Of a stretch of DNA of 64,000 bases, positions 22,406-34,892 are shown one piece after another. The stretch is from Cunninghamella blakesleeana (Eukaryota; Mucoromycota; Mucoromycetes; Mucorales; Cunninghamellaceae), in NCBI GenBank assembly GCA_017871115.1, contig JAFCIZ010000008.1:124001-188000 (forward strand). The letters are read 5' to 3'. The position numbers were made by a program, and so were the translations under genes. The notes under the pieces are model-generated. The model was not told the DNA's origin, searched no databases, and was given only the letters and a program-made list of their open reading frames with translations. Position 1 is the stretch's first letter. Each line of letters opens with the position of its first letter.

Positions 22406-24053
22406 ATGGGTGAATCTAGAACTGAATTATTAGCTTGGTTGAATGATCTTTTACAGATCAATTATACTAAAGTTGAACAAGCTGGAACAGGTACCTTTTT
22501 TTTTATTTTTTATATTTTTACGTGAAGTTTATTTATTTATCATCTCGTTTTTATTTTAAATGACGTGAATACATGCTGATTTTTTTTTATTCTACAATTT
22601 TCTTTTTATTTAATAGGTTCTGCATATTGTCAAGTGATGGATTCCATCTATGGTAAAATAGAAATATACTGTTAAAAAAAGAAATAGCTATATTATTATT
22701 ATTATTATTATAAATAGATGTCATGAATATTAACTTTATATATTATTTCGTTTTTATTTTGTTTTTTGTTCTTTTTAAAAAATAGGCGATGTTGCTATGA
22801 ATAAAGTAAAGTTTGATACACGACAAGAATATGAATACGTGAACAACTTCAAAGTTCTTCAACATACTTTTGATAAGCATAAGTAAGTTTATATATACAT
22901 ATACATATACATATACATATATATATATATATATATATGTATATTATAAGTAATAAAAAATGAAATGTGATAAAGACAAAATAACAATAACAATTCATTT
23001 TATACCAATTTTTTTTTTTATTCTATTATTTTTTATTATTATTAATCATTAGGATTGACAAGGTAAAAAAAAAAAAACGAATAAAAATTATAAAAACAAA
23101 GGGATGGAGATGGAAGAGAGTAATATATACAGAAGATCACTGGAAGTGAAATAAGATCAAGTAAAGAGTATAAAAAAAGGGGGGGGAAGGGGAAGGAGAT
23201 TTTATAATGATGATCATATTCTTTTTTTTTTATTTTTTTTATTTTTTTATTTTTTTTATTTTTTATTTTATTTTTCATACATAATATAACATACTAATTA
23301 CTATATATGCTTATTCTTTTTCTTACACTACTTTTTTTCTTTTAAAAAAACTTCTAGATTATCCCTGTTGATAAATTAATGAAATGTAAATTCCAAGATA
23401 ATCTTGAATTTATGCAATGGATGAAACGATTCTGGGACCAAAATTTCCCTGGAGGAGCCTATAATGCTTTAGCACGTAGAAAAGGAGGACCAAGAACTGG
23501 AACTGCTACATCTGGTGCTGGTAGAGCACCTTCTGCTGCAACAAGAACTACCGCTGCAGGTAGTCGAGCCACTTCTTCCGCTGCTGGTGTACGTAGTACA
23601 AGTCGTGCCGCTACATCTGGTAGAACTTCTGCTGGTGTGGATAATAGATCTGCCTCTGTCATCATGGAACTTAACAAACAAATCGCTGAACTCAAGTTAA
23701 CTGTAGATGGATTAGAAAAAGAACGTGATTTCTATTTTGGTAAATTACGTGATATTGAAATCATTGTTCAAGATCAAGTAGAAGCTGTTGAAAATGACCC
23801 ACACCCTGATGATCCTGAATTAGTTGTTCTTAAAGAAATCCAAACTATTTTATACAGTACTGAGGTAATAAAATAAAAAAAAAGATAGAATAGAAAAAGA
23901 AAAAGAAAAAATAGAATACGAGTAGATATATGATTTGGACTTTTTTTTTAATATGTATATACATTTCTTTATTTTATTTTATAGGATGGTTTTGAAGTTC
24001 CTCCTGAAAATGAATTAGAAGATGAAGTATATGATGAAGACGAAACCTTTTAA
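22406..24053 (+). CDS. EB1/Bim1/Mal3 microtubule plus-end-binding protein
   Basis: Exons 22406-22490, 22617-22652, 22786-22882, 23053-23062, 23358-23864 and 23985-24053 give 267 aa. Residues 1 to about 115 are the calponin-homology domain ([47 protein letters not shown]) that binds microtubule plus ends. Residues about 118-178 are an Ala/Thr/Arg/Ser-rich basic linker. The EB1 homology coiled coil follows, with the hallmark [10 protein letters not shown] at 200-209. The tail is acidic and ends DEDETF, close to the EEY/F motif used to recruit CAP-Gly proteins. Exon 4 is a 10-nt microexon completing K-I-D-K. The linker in other frames produces antisense open frames, which are not genes. Confidence 0.95.
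22898..22938. repeat. (ACATAT)n/(TA)n microsatellite in EB1 intron 3
   Basis: Hexamer ACATAT repeated about four times and then a TA run, entirely within the intron 22883-23052. Confidence 0.7.
23053..23062 (+). other. 10-nt microexon of the EB1 gene
   Basis: Ten bases (GATTGACAAG) lie between a ..CATTAG acceptor and a GTAAAA donor. Together with AA from exon 3 they encode Lys-Ile-Asp-Lys, continuing [15 protein letters not shown], which is typical of EB1. Without it the frame is lost. Confidence 0.85.
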
Positions 24054-24398
24054 TTTACATATATAATAATACATTTTTGTTTTTTATCTTATTTTGGAGC
24101 TTTTTACTATATGCTTTCTTTTAATTTTTTTTTTATAATATTGATTCCCTCAACATATTTAAAAATCTACTTCCATTTTTTTTATACAAATGCAATAATT
24201 ACGCGATAAGAATATTAAACATTATTAAAAAGAAAAAAAAAGTATATAAATATATAACTTTTTTATTTCTTTTATATTTATATATTTAATGTCTCTACTT
24301 TTTTCGTTTTTAATATATCCTCATTTTTTTATTTTAAATATACTTTTTTTTATTCATAAATTATTATTATTATTATTATCTAGTGGTACTGACTATTA

Positions 24399-24439
<41 letters not shown>

Positions 24440-25147
24440 TTGGACCTTTTAATAGAGAAGAAAATGAAAATAAATAAGAGAGGTTAAAAAACTACAACTT
24501 TTCTATATAGTATGTCATCAGTAAAGAGATCTTGTGATCATGCAAAATTTAAACTTAAATTTTCTTTCTCATTTGTTTAAAGTAGGGTTACTTAGACAGT
24601 TCAAAATAAAATAACATAAAAATAGAAATAAACGTTAATTATTTATTTCCTCTAATCAATCGTATAAAAAATAATTTACTTATTTCATATATACATTGCT
24701 ACTATTATTTTTTACTATACTACAGCTGTAATTATTATATAAATATTACTATAACTACTATTATTTTAGAGATCGAGGTACCAACATATCAATAGATTAG
24801 CATATGATATGTAAACTAAATTAATTTAAAGGTTGACAGTTGTAAAATTGAACTTGTTAAATATTGAAAGTAATACCCAGGAAGAAATTTATTAGTTAAC
24901 GTTAAAAATCAATGATCAATAGTAGTATAACTGGCATTACGTTCACCATAATTATATTCTCCATTCAGTGGTTATATTTGTATTTGGTTCCATTTTATGA
25001 TAATGTAAATCATAAATGGTAGAAATTCTTTTTTAAAAATAAATTGTTCCTTCATTTATACTTAATTCTAATGGTAGATAGCAATTGATACTATGGTTGC
25101 TGTCGTGCATCCGAGATTTATCTATTATTGTATTTATCGTTGCTATT

Positions 25148-25181
<34 letters not shown>

Positions 25182-25529
25182 CCTGTTCCATCTTTTATAA
25201 ATGATCTTGAGTAATTTTCTTCAATTGCGAGAATTTGGTAAGTTAATCATAAATATAAAAATCGTTGCCAGTTGTTAGTTCATTAATATAATATAAATAT
25301 ACTACTTTATTAATTTTACAAATATTATATATCTTTAATTGTGTTTTGATTAATGAAATATACTATTGTTATTGTTTTTCCTAAAATAAATAAATTTAAC
25401 AATTACATTTTAACTATAAATAATAAATAATAAATAATAAATATTATACTATACATAAAAACTAAAAATAAAAAACAATAATCAATTTTACAGTTTGGAA
25501 TATAAATAAATAAATATATAGGTTTTTTT
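24054..25529. other. convergent 3' intergenic region
   Basis: 1.5 kb between the 3' ends of EB1 (+) and chitin synthase (-). It has (TA)n at about 24403-24438 and 25151-25178. Nothing else is supported. Confidence 0.6.
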
Positions 25530-28500
25530 TTATCCAGTAAAGATAGAAATAATCCTGTAGGAGACACAGCCAATAAATCGAAAAGCAGATAAACCTGCCA
25601 CTGCCCATAATAAAAAGGCCATATAAGCGTTTGTTGTATTAGTATCACTTGAATTAAACGATCCTAATTTTTTAAACGTTTCCGCTGTACAAATACCCCC
25701 GACTAATGCCAAATTACTAATCACCCATATTGTCACTAATCTTGTTCGAACGGATTTATAATAATCTTCTTGTTTGGTTTTTGGATCGCGGTGTTGCCTT
25801 TCCTCTTTATTTTTTTTACTTAAATTCTGTAATGCTTCTTCATATAATAACCCTACATCCTTTTGTTCTGGAACTAATACATCAGCTGAATGACCATTTT
25901 TTATTTCAACTACGCCAAGATCAAAATCAATTGTTGTTAAGTCCTTTGTTCCCCAACTAAAATATATATAAAAATAAATAAAAGAGTTGTTTTATTATTA
26001 TTATTATTATTATTAGTGCATACCTAACATCATGAGTATTACAAAAAGCAAAACAATTAAGAATATTTATATAACTTGGTGCCATTAATAAATATTGAAC
26101 AAAACTTGTGATCATATGCCAAGGATCAAAAAATATAATACTCGATATTAGATAAATTGCATATGTAGCAGCCACCGATATGACGATATCTCTAAAAGGT
26201 CCACCTTCAAACACTAAAGAAGCAATGCTTGATGATGATGCTAATCCCGATCGAACGCCTTGATAGGCTATCCATACAGATGCAAACATAGCATACATCA
26301 TGATTAATGCAAATAAAATAAAAATAAAAGTATATGCATGTCTTGATCTATATATGTAAATAAATGTAAGTGAATGGAGAAGGAAGGTAATCTTTAATAA
26401 ACAATATATGCATATTTACAAAAATTTCATATATTTTATTTTTTATTACCCTTGTGGTCGATTTCCAAGTGATAATAAAACAATCACTAATAATAAAATT
26501 CCATAGATATAAACCAATGTAATATAAAACGCATTGGCGACTTCTTTTGAAAATGGTGGATTATCCATAGTAGATAGTGATCTTGTCAATATAAAAAAGC
26601 TTAGAAAGTAGTTACCCTAAATATAGAATTAAAAGAGAAAAAGAAAATGTAATAATGATGTTGATGAGTATAATTATTATATCATATATCCACATATACA
26701 TCTTTATGTATATATACTTATATTTACCAAAGAAAACCAAGAAAACACCCATTGTATCGAAAGATATATCAATTCAATTAATAATAAAAATTTTCTACCA
26801 GTTGAATGTTCCGTTTTAAAAATACTACCCCAGTGGAATAAAGCATACAAACCAGCAAAAAAAGAACCTAATATATATATATGTAATAATAGTATTAATG
26901 ATAATTACAATATAAAATATAAAATACACACATATATATTTTAATATCTATCTTATTCTCAACATTATAACTATTACTATAATTATTTACCATTAATCCA
27001 TCTTCGCCTTTGCGATAAAAATTCAGGAATCTAGTTAGATAAATAGACAAAGAGGAGAAATAGAATATGTTAATATCTATTAACTAATTTTTTTAAAATA
27101 AAATAAACTTACCGAATTTGGTACATCTGTTTCACCATAGGCGGCAGAAACATAATGTAAAGTCCAACTAGCTTTTTTTTTAGCCACCAATTCATAACAT
27201 AAAATCCGATCTTCTGCTAAATACATATTGGCGTCAAAAATATCAGCTTCTTCACCATGTAAGATTTCACCTAAAAAATATTTTTGTAATGGCCCTTTTC
27301 CATTGACATCGTTTAATAAAGCTGAATAACGATAAGCTGAAAAAGCACCAGGTAAAACTTGAATATAACCAAAAACGGATTCCAAAGGTTTATCAAGAAT
27401 ATTTGATATTTTATATTCAAAATTTTGTGCAGCTACCAAAGGATTTAATAAATGATATCCACCTATCCCTTTCATAACTCGGATTTCACCACAGGCACCT
27501 CCAGAATTGGCATGGATATCAAAATTTTTCCATAAATAGTAGATTGAATGAGGGCCTGGGCGTGTACCAACATCAAATAACATACAGACATTTGGTTTGA
27601 TTTTTGGACAAAATGCTTGGAAAAACCATCGGTGAGAATTGATTTTTTTTTGGTTTTTTTCTTTGATACACAACATTACTTGCGTTGGTATAATATTACT
27701 CTCTGCCCCTTTTAATTTCAGATGGGGATCCATTGATACTTGAGTAGTATACTATTAATTTTTTAAAAGAAATATACAAATAAAAAAAGAGAAAATAAAA
27801 TGAGTAATTACATATTGGTACAAATATGGTTATTCTATTTATTTTTATTCTCGTAAATGACTTTTTCTTGGTTATATTTATATCTTACTTCATAAAGATG
27901 AGCTTGTACAGGTTTATAATTCACTATATTCTTGGCAACACCATCCTGGTATATTCCAAGAGCTGAAAGCATATCAAAAACACGTGGGTGAACTTTATTT
28001 CTACCATCAGCAATAATGCACACAACTACCTTTTCCCAACTATTTGTACCCTAATATGAATAATAATAATAGAATCATGAGAATAGATATATAAATAAAT
28101 ATAAATATATCTTTTTTATATTTTTTCTTTATATATATATATATATATTTAAATTGTTTTACCCAAGTTTTAGATCGATTTCTTTTACTTAGATGGTGAA
28201 TATTTTTCATCACATTATATAAAGTGTTTGATAATAAAATTTCATCCTCCTATTTAATAATAATATGCATATATGGGATTTTTTTAAAAAAAAAATACGA
28301 AATATATTTATTTATGCAATCCCTCTATATACATATATTTTTACAATTCTTCATTCCTAAATAATATTAGTATTATATATAGATCTTACGTTATACATTG
28401 TGATGCAAATAAATAATTCAGTGGATCTACCTAATAAAGCTTGGCGTAAAGTATACGTAGTAAAATCACTCGGATCATTGGTGATAGCAGTATAACGCAT

Positions 28501-29247
28501 ATGAGTAAATTCTTTTCCCATCTTGATTGGTACACGAGCTAAATACTGATCAGGTACAGGACAATCCAAGACTAAATTCCCTTCTGTTAATTTGATTCTC
28601 TTTGTAGTATTATATCTTCTACGTTGTCTTTTAGGTGCTAAATGAGTATGAGGTGAAATTCTTACTGGCATCATCACCACTTCGGGTCCTTCCTCTCTAT
28701 AAGGATGATAATAATATGGGTGTTGAGGTAATGGTAATTGTTGTTGTAGTAGATGTGGTGGCGGCGATATTGGATGGTTTGTAGAAGGCCCTACTCTTCT
28801 ATCATCATTATTATTGTTTATATCAAAATCATAAGGATATAATTGAACAAGAGGTGGAAAAGGTTGTGGATATAGTTGTTGAGGTGGTGGAGGCGGTGGT
28901 GGAGGCGGTATCGAATGATTTATAGGCTGTGGTTGTGGTGGTATAATATACATAGGTGATTGTGCTGAAGGAGGAGGCTGTTGCTGTTGTTGCTGTTGTT
29001 GCTGTTGTTGTTGTTGCTGTTGTTGTATATTATGAAAAGAAGACTCTCTTCTTGAAGAAGAAGAAGAAGATAGTTCTTGTTGCTGTCGTTGCTCATTTGG
29101 AAAAGTAGGATCTTGATTTAATATATGGTTTGGTTGTGAAAGGTTTTCTGGTGGTGTATGTTCAGAGCTAAAAGAGGAAGGTGGAGGAGCGCTTGGGCGT
29201 TCAATATGAATAGGAAGTGGTGGTGGTGAATAGTTATTTGATCTCAT
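25530..29247 (-). CDS. CHS: chitin synthase (family 2 glycosyltransferase)
   Basis: Nine exons: 29247-28390, 28249-28163, 28050-27889, 27751-27113, 27030-26991, 26867-26728, 26616-26450, 26347-26024 and 25956-25530. All phases agree, giving 947 aa. The first about 200 residues are disordered, with Pro, Ser and His runs and a polyGln tract of about 16. The chitin-synthase N-terminal block follows ([17 protein letters not shown]), then the catalytic core: [25 protein letters not shown] at about 548-553, and Q589-R-R-R-W593. At least five C-terminal membrane segments follow. It polymerises GlcNAc from UDP-GlcNAc at the plasma membrane. The layout with no myosin or chitinase-like extension fits the class I-III group; the exact class cannot be fixed by eye. 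Confidence 0.95.
28978..29025 (-). repeat. coding CAG/CAA repeat (polyglutamine)
   Basis: About 16 consecutive CAG or CAA codons in exon 1 of the chitin synthase gene, within its disordered N-terminal extension. Confidence 0.85.
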
Positions 29248-29638
29248 TATCTATTATTTTTTAAAAAATAAAATATAAGACACCAAGTTAGAAGTGAAAG
29301 AAAAGGGAAAAAAATCAAAACCTGAAAAAAATAAATATATATGCAAAAATAGAAATTATTCTTTTTTTCTTGATCATAACAATAACCTAAAACAGTATCA
29401 CGTGTAGTCCAAGATAGTAATAACAATCTTTGTGTTTGCTTTTTTTTAAAAGTAATAATAATAATCAATAAATCAATATATTTATATAAATAAAAGTCAT
29501 TTTTTTTTCTAAATGCGATGAATCCGTGTTGGGTGTTTTTTTATTTATAAAAAGTATATATAAAAGGAAAGTTCATTTCAATGGATTAAAAAAAAATAAA
29601 CATCGAAATATAAAAAAATGAATAGAAGGTTTTCCATT
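29248..29638. other. short spacer upstream of chitin synthase
   Basis: 390 bp between the chitin synthase start and the eS8 stop, both on the minus strand, so it holds the chitin synthase promoter. An open frame abutting the start (29468-29247) is probably leader sequence. Confidence 0.55.
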
Positions 29639-30787
29639 TTAATGCTTCTTGGACTATAAAAAGAAAAAAAAAATAGAAAGGTTAAATATGATGACAATAA
29701 TAATAATCTCTTTAACTTTTTTTGATTATTTTCTCCATCTTTCTTTTTATATTATTTTAATTCTTACCTTGATCTTCTTGACGTAGAATTCAAGTTCTTT
29801 GCCTTCAAGGATATAACCGTCGCAACGACCAGATTGACCAGGACGAGAAGAGATGATAGCATAAAGACGACCAGCATTGAATTGATCATCTAAAAGGGGA
29901 TCAACAGCAGCGGTAGCTTGACGAGCGGCAATCTTCTTTTGAACAGAGTTGGATTTGTTATCAGCAGCATGTTCTACTTCTTCAGTCTTGGTAGCAGTGG
30001 TTTTCTTTTTACCTAATACTTGAGCATAGTGAGATTCATACCATTGACGGAAAGGAGTAGCATCAATTTGAATAACAGCACCTTTGACAAGAGTGTTGGT
30101 ACGAACCAATTCGTTGTTGGAAGCATTATAAACTACAGTTAAAACACGAGTCTTACGAGAAATACCTTCGGAACCCCAAGAGAAGTTACCGGCTTCAAGA
30201 CGTAAAGCACGATGTTTATAGTTACCACCACGGACACGTACTAAATGGATACGTTTAGCACCTAATTTGGTGTTGGCGGATTGACGGCCTAATTCGAACC
30301 TTTTTTTTTTTAAATAAAAAAAAGTTAGGTATTATTAGTTTATTATCCAAACTGCAATATGTAGGGCTATTTTTTATTTTTATTTTTTTGGATAGCGTAT
30401 GTATATTTTAGTATATTATTATTAAAGGTAATATATATATATATTTTAGTTGTAGTTGTAGTTGTAATAGTTGACATTATTATTGTTGAAGTTGTGTATT
30501 CTATCTTTTTATTTTTATTTGTCCCCTTTCTAATATATATATACATATTTATTTTTATTTTGAATTGAATCTTTACTTTCTCTTCTTTCTGTATTGAGAA
30601 CGTCTAGCACCGGAGGCGCTACGCTTGTGGCGAGAATCACGGCTGATACCTATATTATATTATTTTTTTATAATATTTTATAAAGATTAAATCATGAATA
30701 ATGGTGGATGGATATATTATATAGATGGATGCATAAAGATATTGTTCTATTTTCTTTCTTTCTTTTTGGATATAGATACGTACCCAT
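29639..30787 (-). CDS. RPS8: 40S ribosomal protein eS8 (RPS8)
   Basis: Exons 30787-30784, 30649-30577, 30299-29768 and 29653-29639 give 207 aa, one residue shorter than the human protein. The sequence begins [16 protein letters not shown] and continues [16 protein letters not shown]. It has the eS8 blocks [30 protein letters not shown] and [17 protein letters not shown], and ends KKIKSKKH. It is a structural protein of the small ribosomal subunit. The first coding exon has just ATG plus G before a GTACGT donor. Intron 2 has a CTAAC branch-point match at 30324-30328 (minus strand), then a short T run, but its acceptor is reached through an A-tract. Codons are clearly more GC-rich than in neighbouring genes, as expected for high expression. 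Confidence 0.96.
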
Positions 30788-31814
30788 ATTATCAAAAAAG
30801 AGAAGGATTCAAAAATTTGGAGAGAGCAAAAAATTAAATTTACTCACATTGTCCGGATGAAAAAAAAAAAGGCGGAATTTAAAAATTATCCAACCAGTTT
30901 TCTTTATTCCCTTTCTCACTCTAAATAACATAGAAAAGAATTTGCTTTATATTGTACAACCTTTTATTACTATTTCTATATTTTTCCATTCTTACAATTA
31001 TTTTTAGCATAAATGATATCATATTGCCTTTATTTATTTTTTAATATAAAAATATAAAATTAAAAATAAAAAACAATAACAGTTTTATATACTTTATTAT
31101 TCAATATATAAAATAAAATAAAATGTAGAAAAAATTAAGTTAATTAAATTAGCCTTTTTTAAAAATTTAATATATGAGTTTTTATATAAAAAATATAGTA
31201 GGTATATGATTCAAATAATAGTGAAACTGGGATTAAATTGTACCAATGGTAATGTTAATCAGGGACAATCTTTTTTTTCAAAGCCCAGCTTTTTTTCTAT
31301 TTTATAATTATTTTTGGTAAGTTATTTTCTATTTTTCTTTCTTTTTCCTTCTCTTTTCTTTTTCTTTTTTTTTTTTGAAAATAAAAAAAAAAACCCTATT
31401 TTTCTCTTTATATATTAATAATATTCCTTTAAAATTAAGTATTTTAATAAAAAATATTAAAGAGTCTTAGGTATGACTTTATATTTTATAATTCATTCAT
31501 TTTAAACCAGTAGCTTTTCTATAAAACAGCTTTAACTCATTCTATTTCTATTTTTTTTATTTTATCTATTTTATAACTAGTTTTTGCGGAATAGACGTTT
31601 CTTCAATAGCAGTAACTACAACAAGCTTAAAAATAATTACAAGTGAAAAAGAAGTAAACTTTCTTATTGAATGGATATCTATTGACAATAAAATTTATAC
31701 AAAGAAAAGCTAGTGAATAGACAACTTTATAAATTCTATTTTAACTACCTACGTCACACATACATACACATACATCTCTATTATCTTTTTTAATAAAAAA
31801 AAAAATATTACATC
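30788..31814. other. shared divergent promoter region (RPS8 / membrane protein)
   Basis: About 1 kb. A pyrimidine-rich stretch followed by an A-tract lies at about 31325-31392. No coding signal was found, and no extra 5' exon for the membrane protein was identified. Confidence 0.5.
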
Positions 31815-33165
31815 ATGATGATGAAAAGAAATGTTACCAGTCAAGCTATTCAGAAAAATGAAACTAGCATTGGAACAAAAACTAATACAGGATTGATAGC
31901 AGGTCTGACATCAGGATTAGTAATATTTGCATTGATTGCCCTGACAGCAGGTGGATTTATCATATACCGAAAAAGGAAACGATCAAAGGAACATATTATT
32001 AAAAAGTTCAACATATCAAATGATACTGATTTAAACTTTCCATCGCCTCCTTCTGCTTCCCATACATCTTTACCATTTCCTCCTCATAAAGTAATTACCA
32101 TACCACCAGTTTCTGTAACAACTAATTCATTAAAGGTAAATAATAATAATATTAAAGAGAAACAACAAAATAGGGGGGGGGGAATAGTTTATTAAGAAAC
32201 TAATTATCTTTTTTTTTTTTATCTTTTCTTTCTCTTTTTATATATATATATGTATATTATCAAAATAATAAAAATAGGGATATGATCCTTTAGGGGTACC
32301 ATCTATGATCACTACAACAAATCATCAAACTTTATTAAATGATGAAAAAGATAATTTAACACCTCATTATCATGGATCAGCATTACATATTCCTCCGTTA
32401 ATCACCACACCGACAACTATTCATACACCTACTTTTATGGATGAAAATCCTAGATTAATTAATGATGATGATAATAGCAATAATAATAATACTATTCAAC
32501 GCTCTTTAACTCTTAATTTTCAGTCAAGACGCCCTTCTCATCAGCAGCTATCTTCTAATCCTAACTCTATACCATCAGCAACATCTTTAAATCGATCTGC
32601 TTCAGTTAAAGTAACAAAATATGATTATCCATCTTCTACCGCTGCAATAGCAACAACGACAGCGGCTAATTATGATGACGATGATCTAGATCATATTCAA
32701 ATTAAAAGAGCCGTTTCCGTAAAAAGAAATCAAAATAATAATCAGTTATTAAAACCAACTATTACAACCATCTCAAGATCCAATTCTGTTAAATCTCAAC
32801 ACCGTTCATCTTTAAATAATGACCCAAAAAGAAAAATAGAAGAAGAAAAGGTATGCAAAGAGAAAAAGGAAAAGGATGATGCGGAATCTTTGAATGAAAC
32901 AACAAACTCAACTGCTGGCAGTGATACCATTCAAATCGTAACCGTTAAACCAACTATAGCAAGAATAAGATCTCTTTCAAGAAAAGAAAATCATAAACAA
33001 ATACCTGAAGTGGAAAATGAACAAGCTGATGATGGCAAAGATAATGAAGAAGATAAACAACAGCAGCAATTATTACACTCACGTCATCATGAAAGGGTAT
33101 CAATGCCTGTTAGTACTCATTCTACATTAGCCGATGGTGAAATTACTGTATATTGGCAACCTTAA
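31815..33165 (+). CDS. single-pass membrane protein with long disordered cytoplasmic tail
   Basis: Exons 31815-32135 and 32278-33165 join in phase 0 and give 402 aa. A short Thr/Asn/Lys N-terminus (about 25 residues) precedes one membrane segment at about 27-50 (TGLIAGLTSGLVIFALIALT). A strongly basic stop-transfer YRKRKRSKEH follows. The remaining about 350 residues are Ser/Asn/Lys-rich with repeated small basic-Ser motifs (LNRSASVKV, KRAVSVKRN, ISRSNSVKS) that look like phosphorylation sites. The C-terminus is GEITVYWQP. This resembles fungal single-pass sensors or adaptor-type membrane proteins, but the ectodomain is missing or very short and no signal peptide is seen; an undetected upstream exon is possible. 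Function unknown. Confidence 0.65.
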
Positions 33166-34709
33166 TACTTGATTATTATTATTATTGTTTTACCTCCCTA
33201 TTTAATTATTGTTCTTATATTAATTATTATGTTTATGCTAAACTTTTTTTTTATACATACACTTTTATTTTGTAATTTTAATTATTATTCATATATATAT
33301 TACTCACATATAGTAGTAATAGCAGAAATAGTAGTAATAGTACATTTATATATTTTACAATTTTCTTTTTTCTTTTCTTTTTAAATATACATACATATAT
33401 AAGCGTCATCGATAAATAAAATAAATAAAAATAGTATTACAAGTGCATATCTTTTAAAAATACTAAAAAGACAATTTATTAATGACCTCAAAATTAATCT
33501 TGTTCTGGACTCAACTTTCAAAAAAACCAGACTAATATTGGAAAAAATTTCACTTGGGAACCCCGTATTTTTTTTTTTATGTACCCAAGTTACTAATGAT
33601 CTTAACTTGAATTTTTTTAACGTACCCAAGTTACTAATAATCATACTTTGTATTTTTTTTTTTTTTTCTCTTTTACCTTCTTTTTCCAAGTTGACTACTT
33701 GAAAATTAATTATTTTTATATCAATCTGTTAAAACTTTGTATCTACATATAATATAAATAACAAATTACTTATACGGACTGGGTTCTTGACAGTTACCCT
33801 TTTTAGGATTGTTTTCATTTTTTTAGGTCTTTGAATTTTTTTGAAATAAAAACTCCACTGTTCTACGCACTCATCTTATCTTTTATATAAAAATATATAA
33901 ATAAACTTCTAAAATAATCATGGAAGAAAAAGAAAAAGTTTATAATCATACATAAGGTAATCACGAAAAAAAAAAAAAAAATACTAGACAAAGAAAATTT
34001 TTCATTTATTTCATAGTTTGATGTTTGCATATGAATTAGTCAATATAGCGGAGCAAGGTTGCATTATATAAAGCAATAGAAAAAAACTTTTTAGAAATGA
34101 GCATTATTCTATTGTGATTTAGCTTAACATTAAATTAAAGTCTGATAAGATTATCTTATTGATTTCTTATTTATCAAATTAAATTAATATTTAACTTGAA
34201 TACGACTCCAAATGATTATATGAATTTGTATGATCATTTAACAAAAAGTTGGCAATATATGGAATAAGATTACTTTACTGAGCTATTAAAATTAATAAGT
34301 AACTTGTTTATTATTGATGAAATTGTATCAATATTTAATACAAAGTAGTCTTTTTAAAAAATATTAATACACTATATAAAAAAAAAGATTAGTTATGCTG
34401 AACAAATATAAAAGAATAGGTAATGAAGAAATAGAGAAAGAAAATTCTAAATTTGGAAATGCGGAAAAAAAATAAAGTGACTTAAAAACCCTCCATAATT
34501 TTTTTTTTGTCAATTTTCGTTTCTTCATTTTTTTATACAATATATATATAAATATATATATATATATTTATCATTATTATTTCTATTTTTGTTATTTTTT
34601 TTTTCATTTCCTCCATTTAATAATACAATAGATTTATTTATATTTATTAGATATAATATAAAAAATAATTATATTAATAATAACAACAAAAACTACATAA
34701 ATAAATACA
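33166..34709. other. intergenic region with short tandem repeat
   Basis: 1.5 kb AT-rich spacer upstream of SNRNP40. Two copies of a 41-bp unit starting GTACCCAAGTTACTAAT lie at 33581 and 33622. No gene. Confidence 0.55.
33581..33661. repeat. two-copy 41-bp direct repeat
   Basis: GTACCCAAGTTACTAAT at 33581 recurs at 33622, and both copies run into a T-tract; the second half is diverged. Confidence 0.7.
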
Positions 34710-34858
34710 ATGGCATCAGAAAAAAGAAAAGATGAATCAAGTAGTAATGGAACTGTTATAAAAAGAGCTAGAGGCGATACCGAAGACTCAACCGCGTTGA
34801 TCACTTTATCATCTGAAAGATCGGGAACTAGTAATGCACTTGTTGGAACTGTAATATA

Positions 34859-34892
<34 letters not shown>

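Noticed and set aside
23459..23700. three frames overlapping the EB1 linker on both strands
   Set aside because: The Ala/Thr/Arg-rich linker is open in several frames; the EB1 frame is fixed by conserved domains on both sides.
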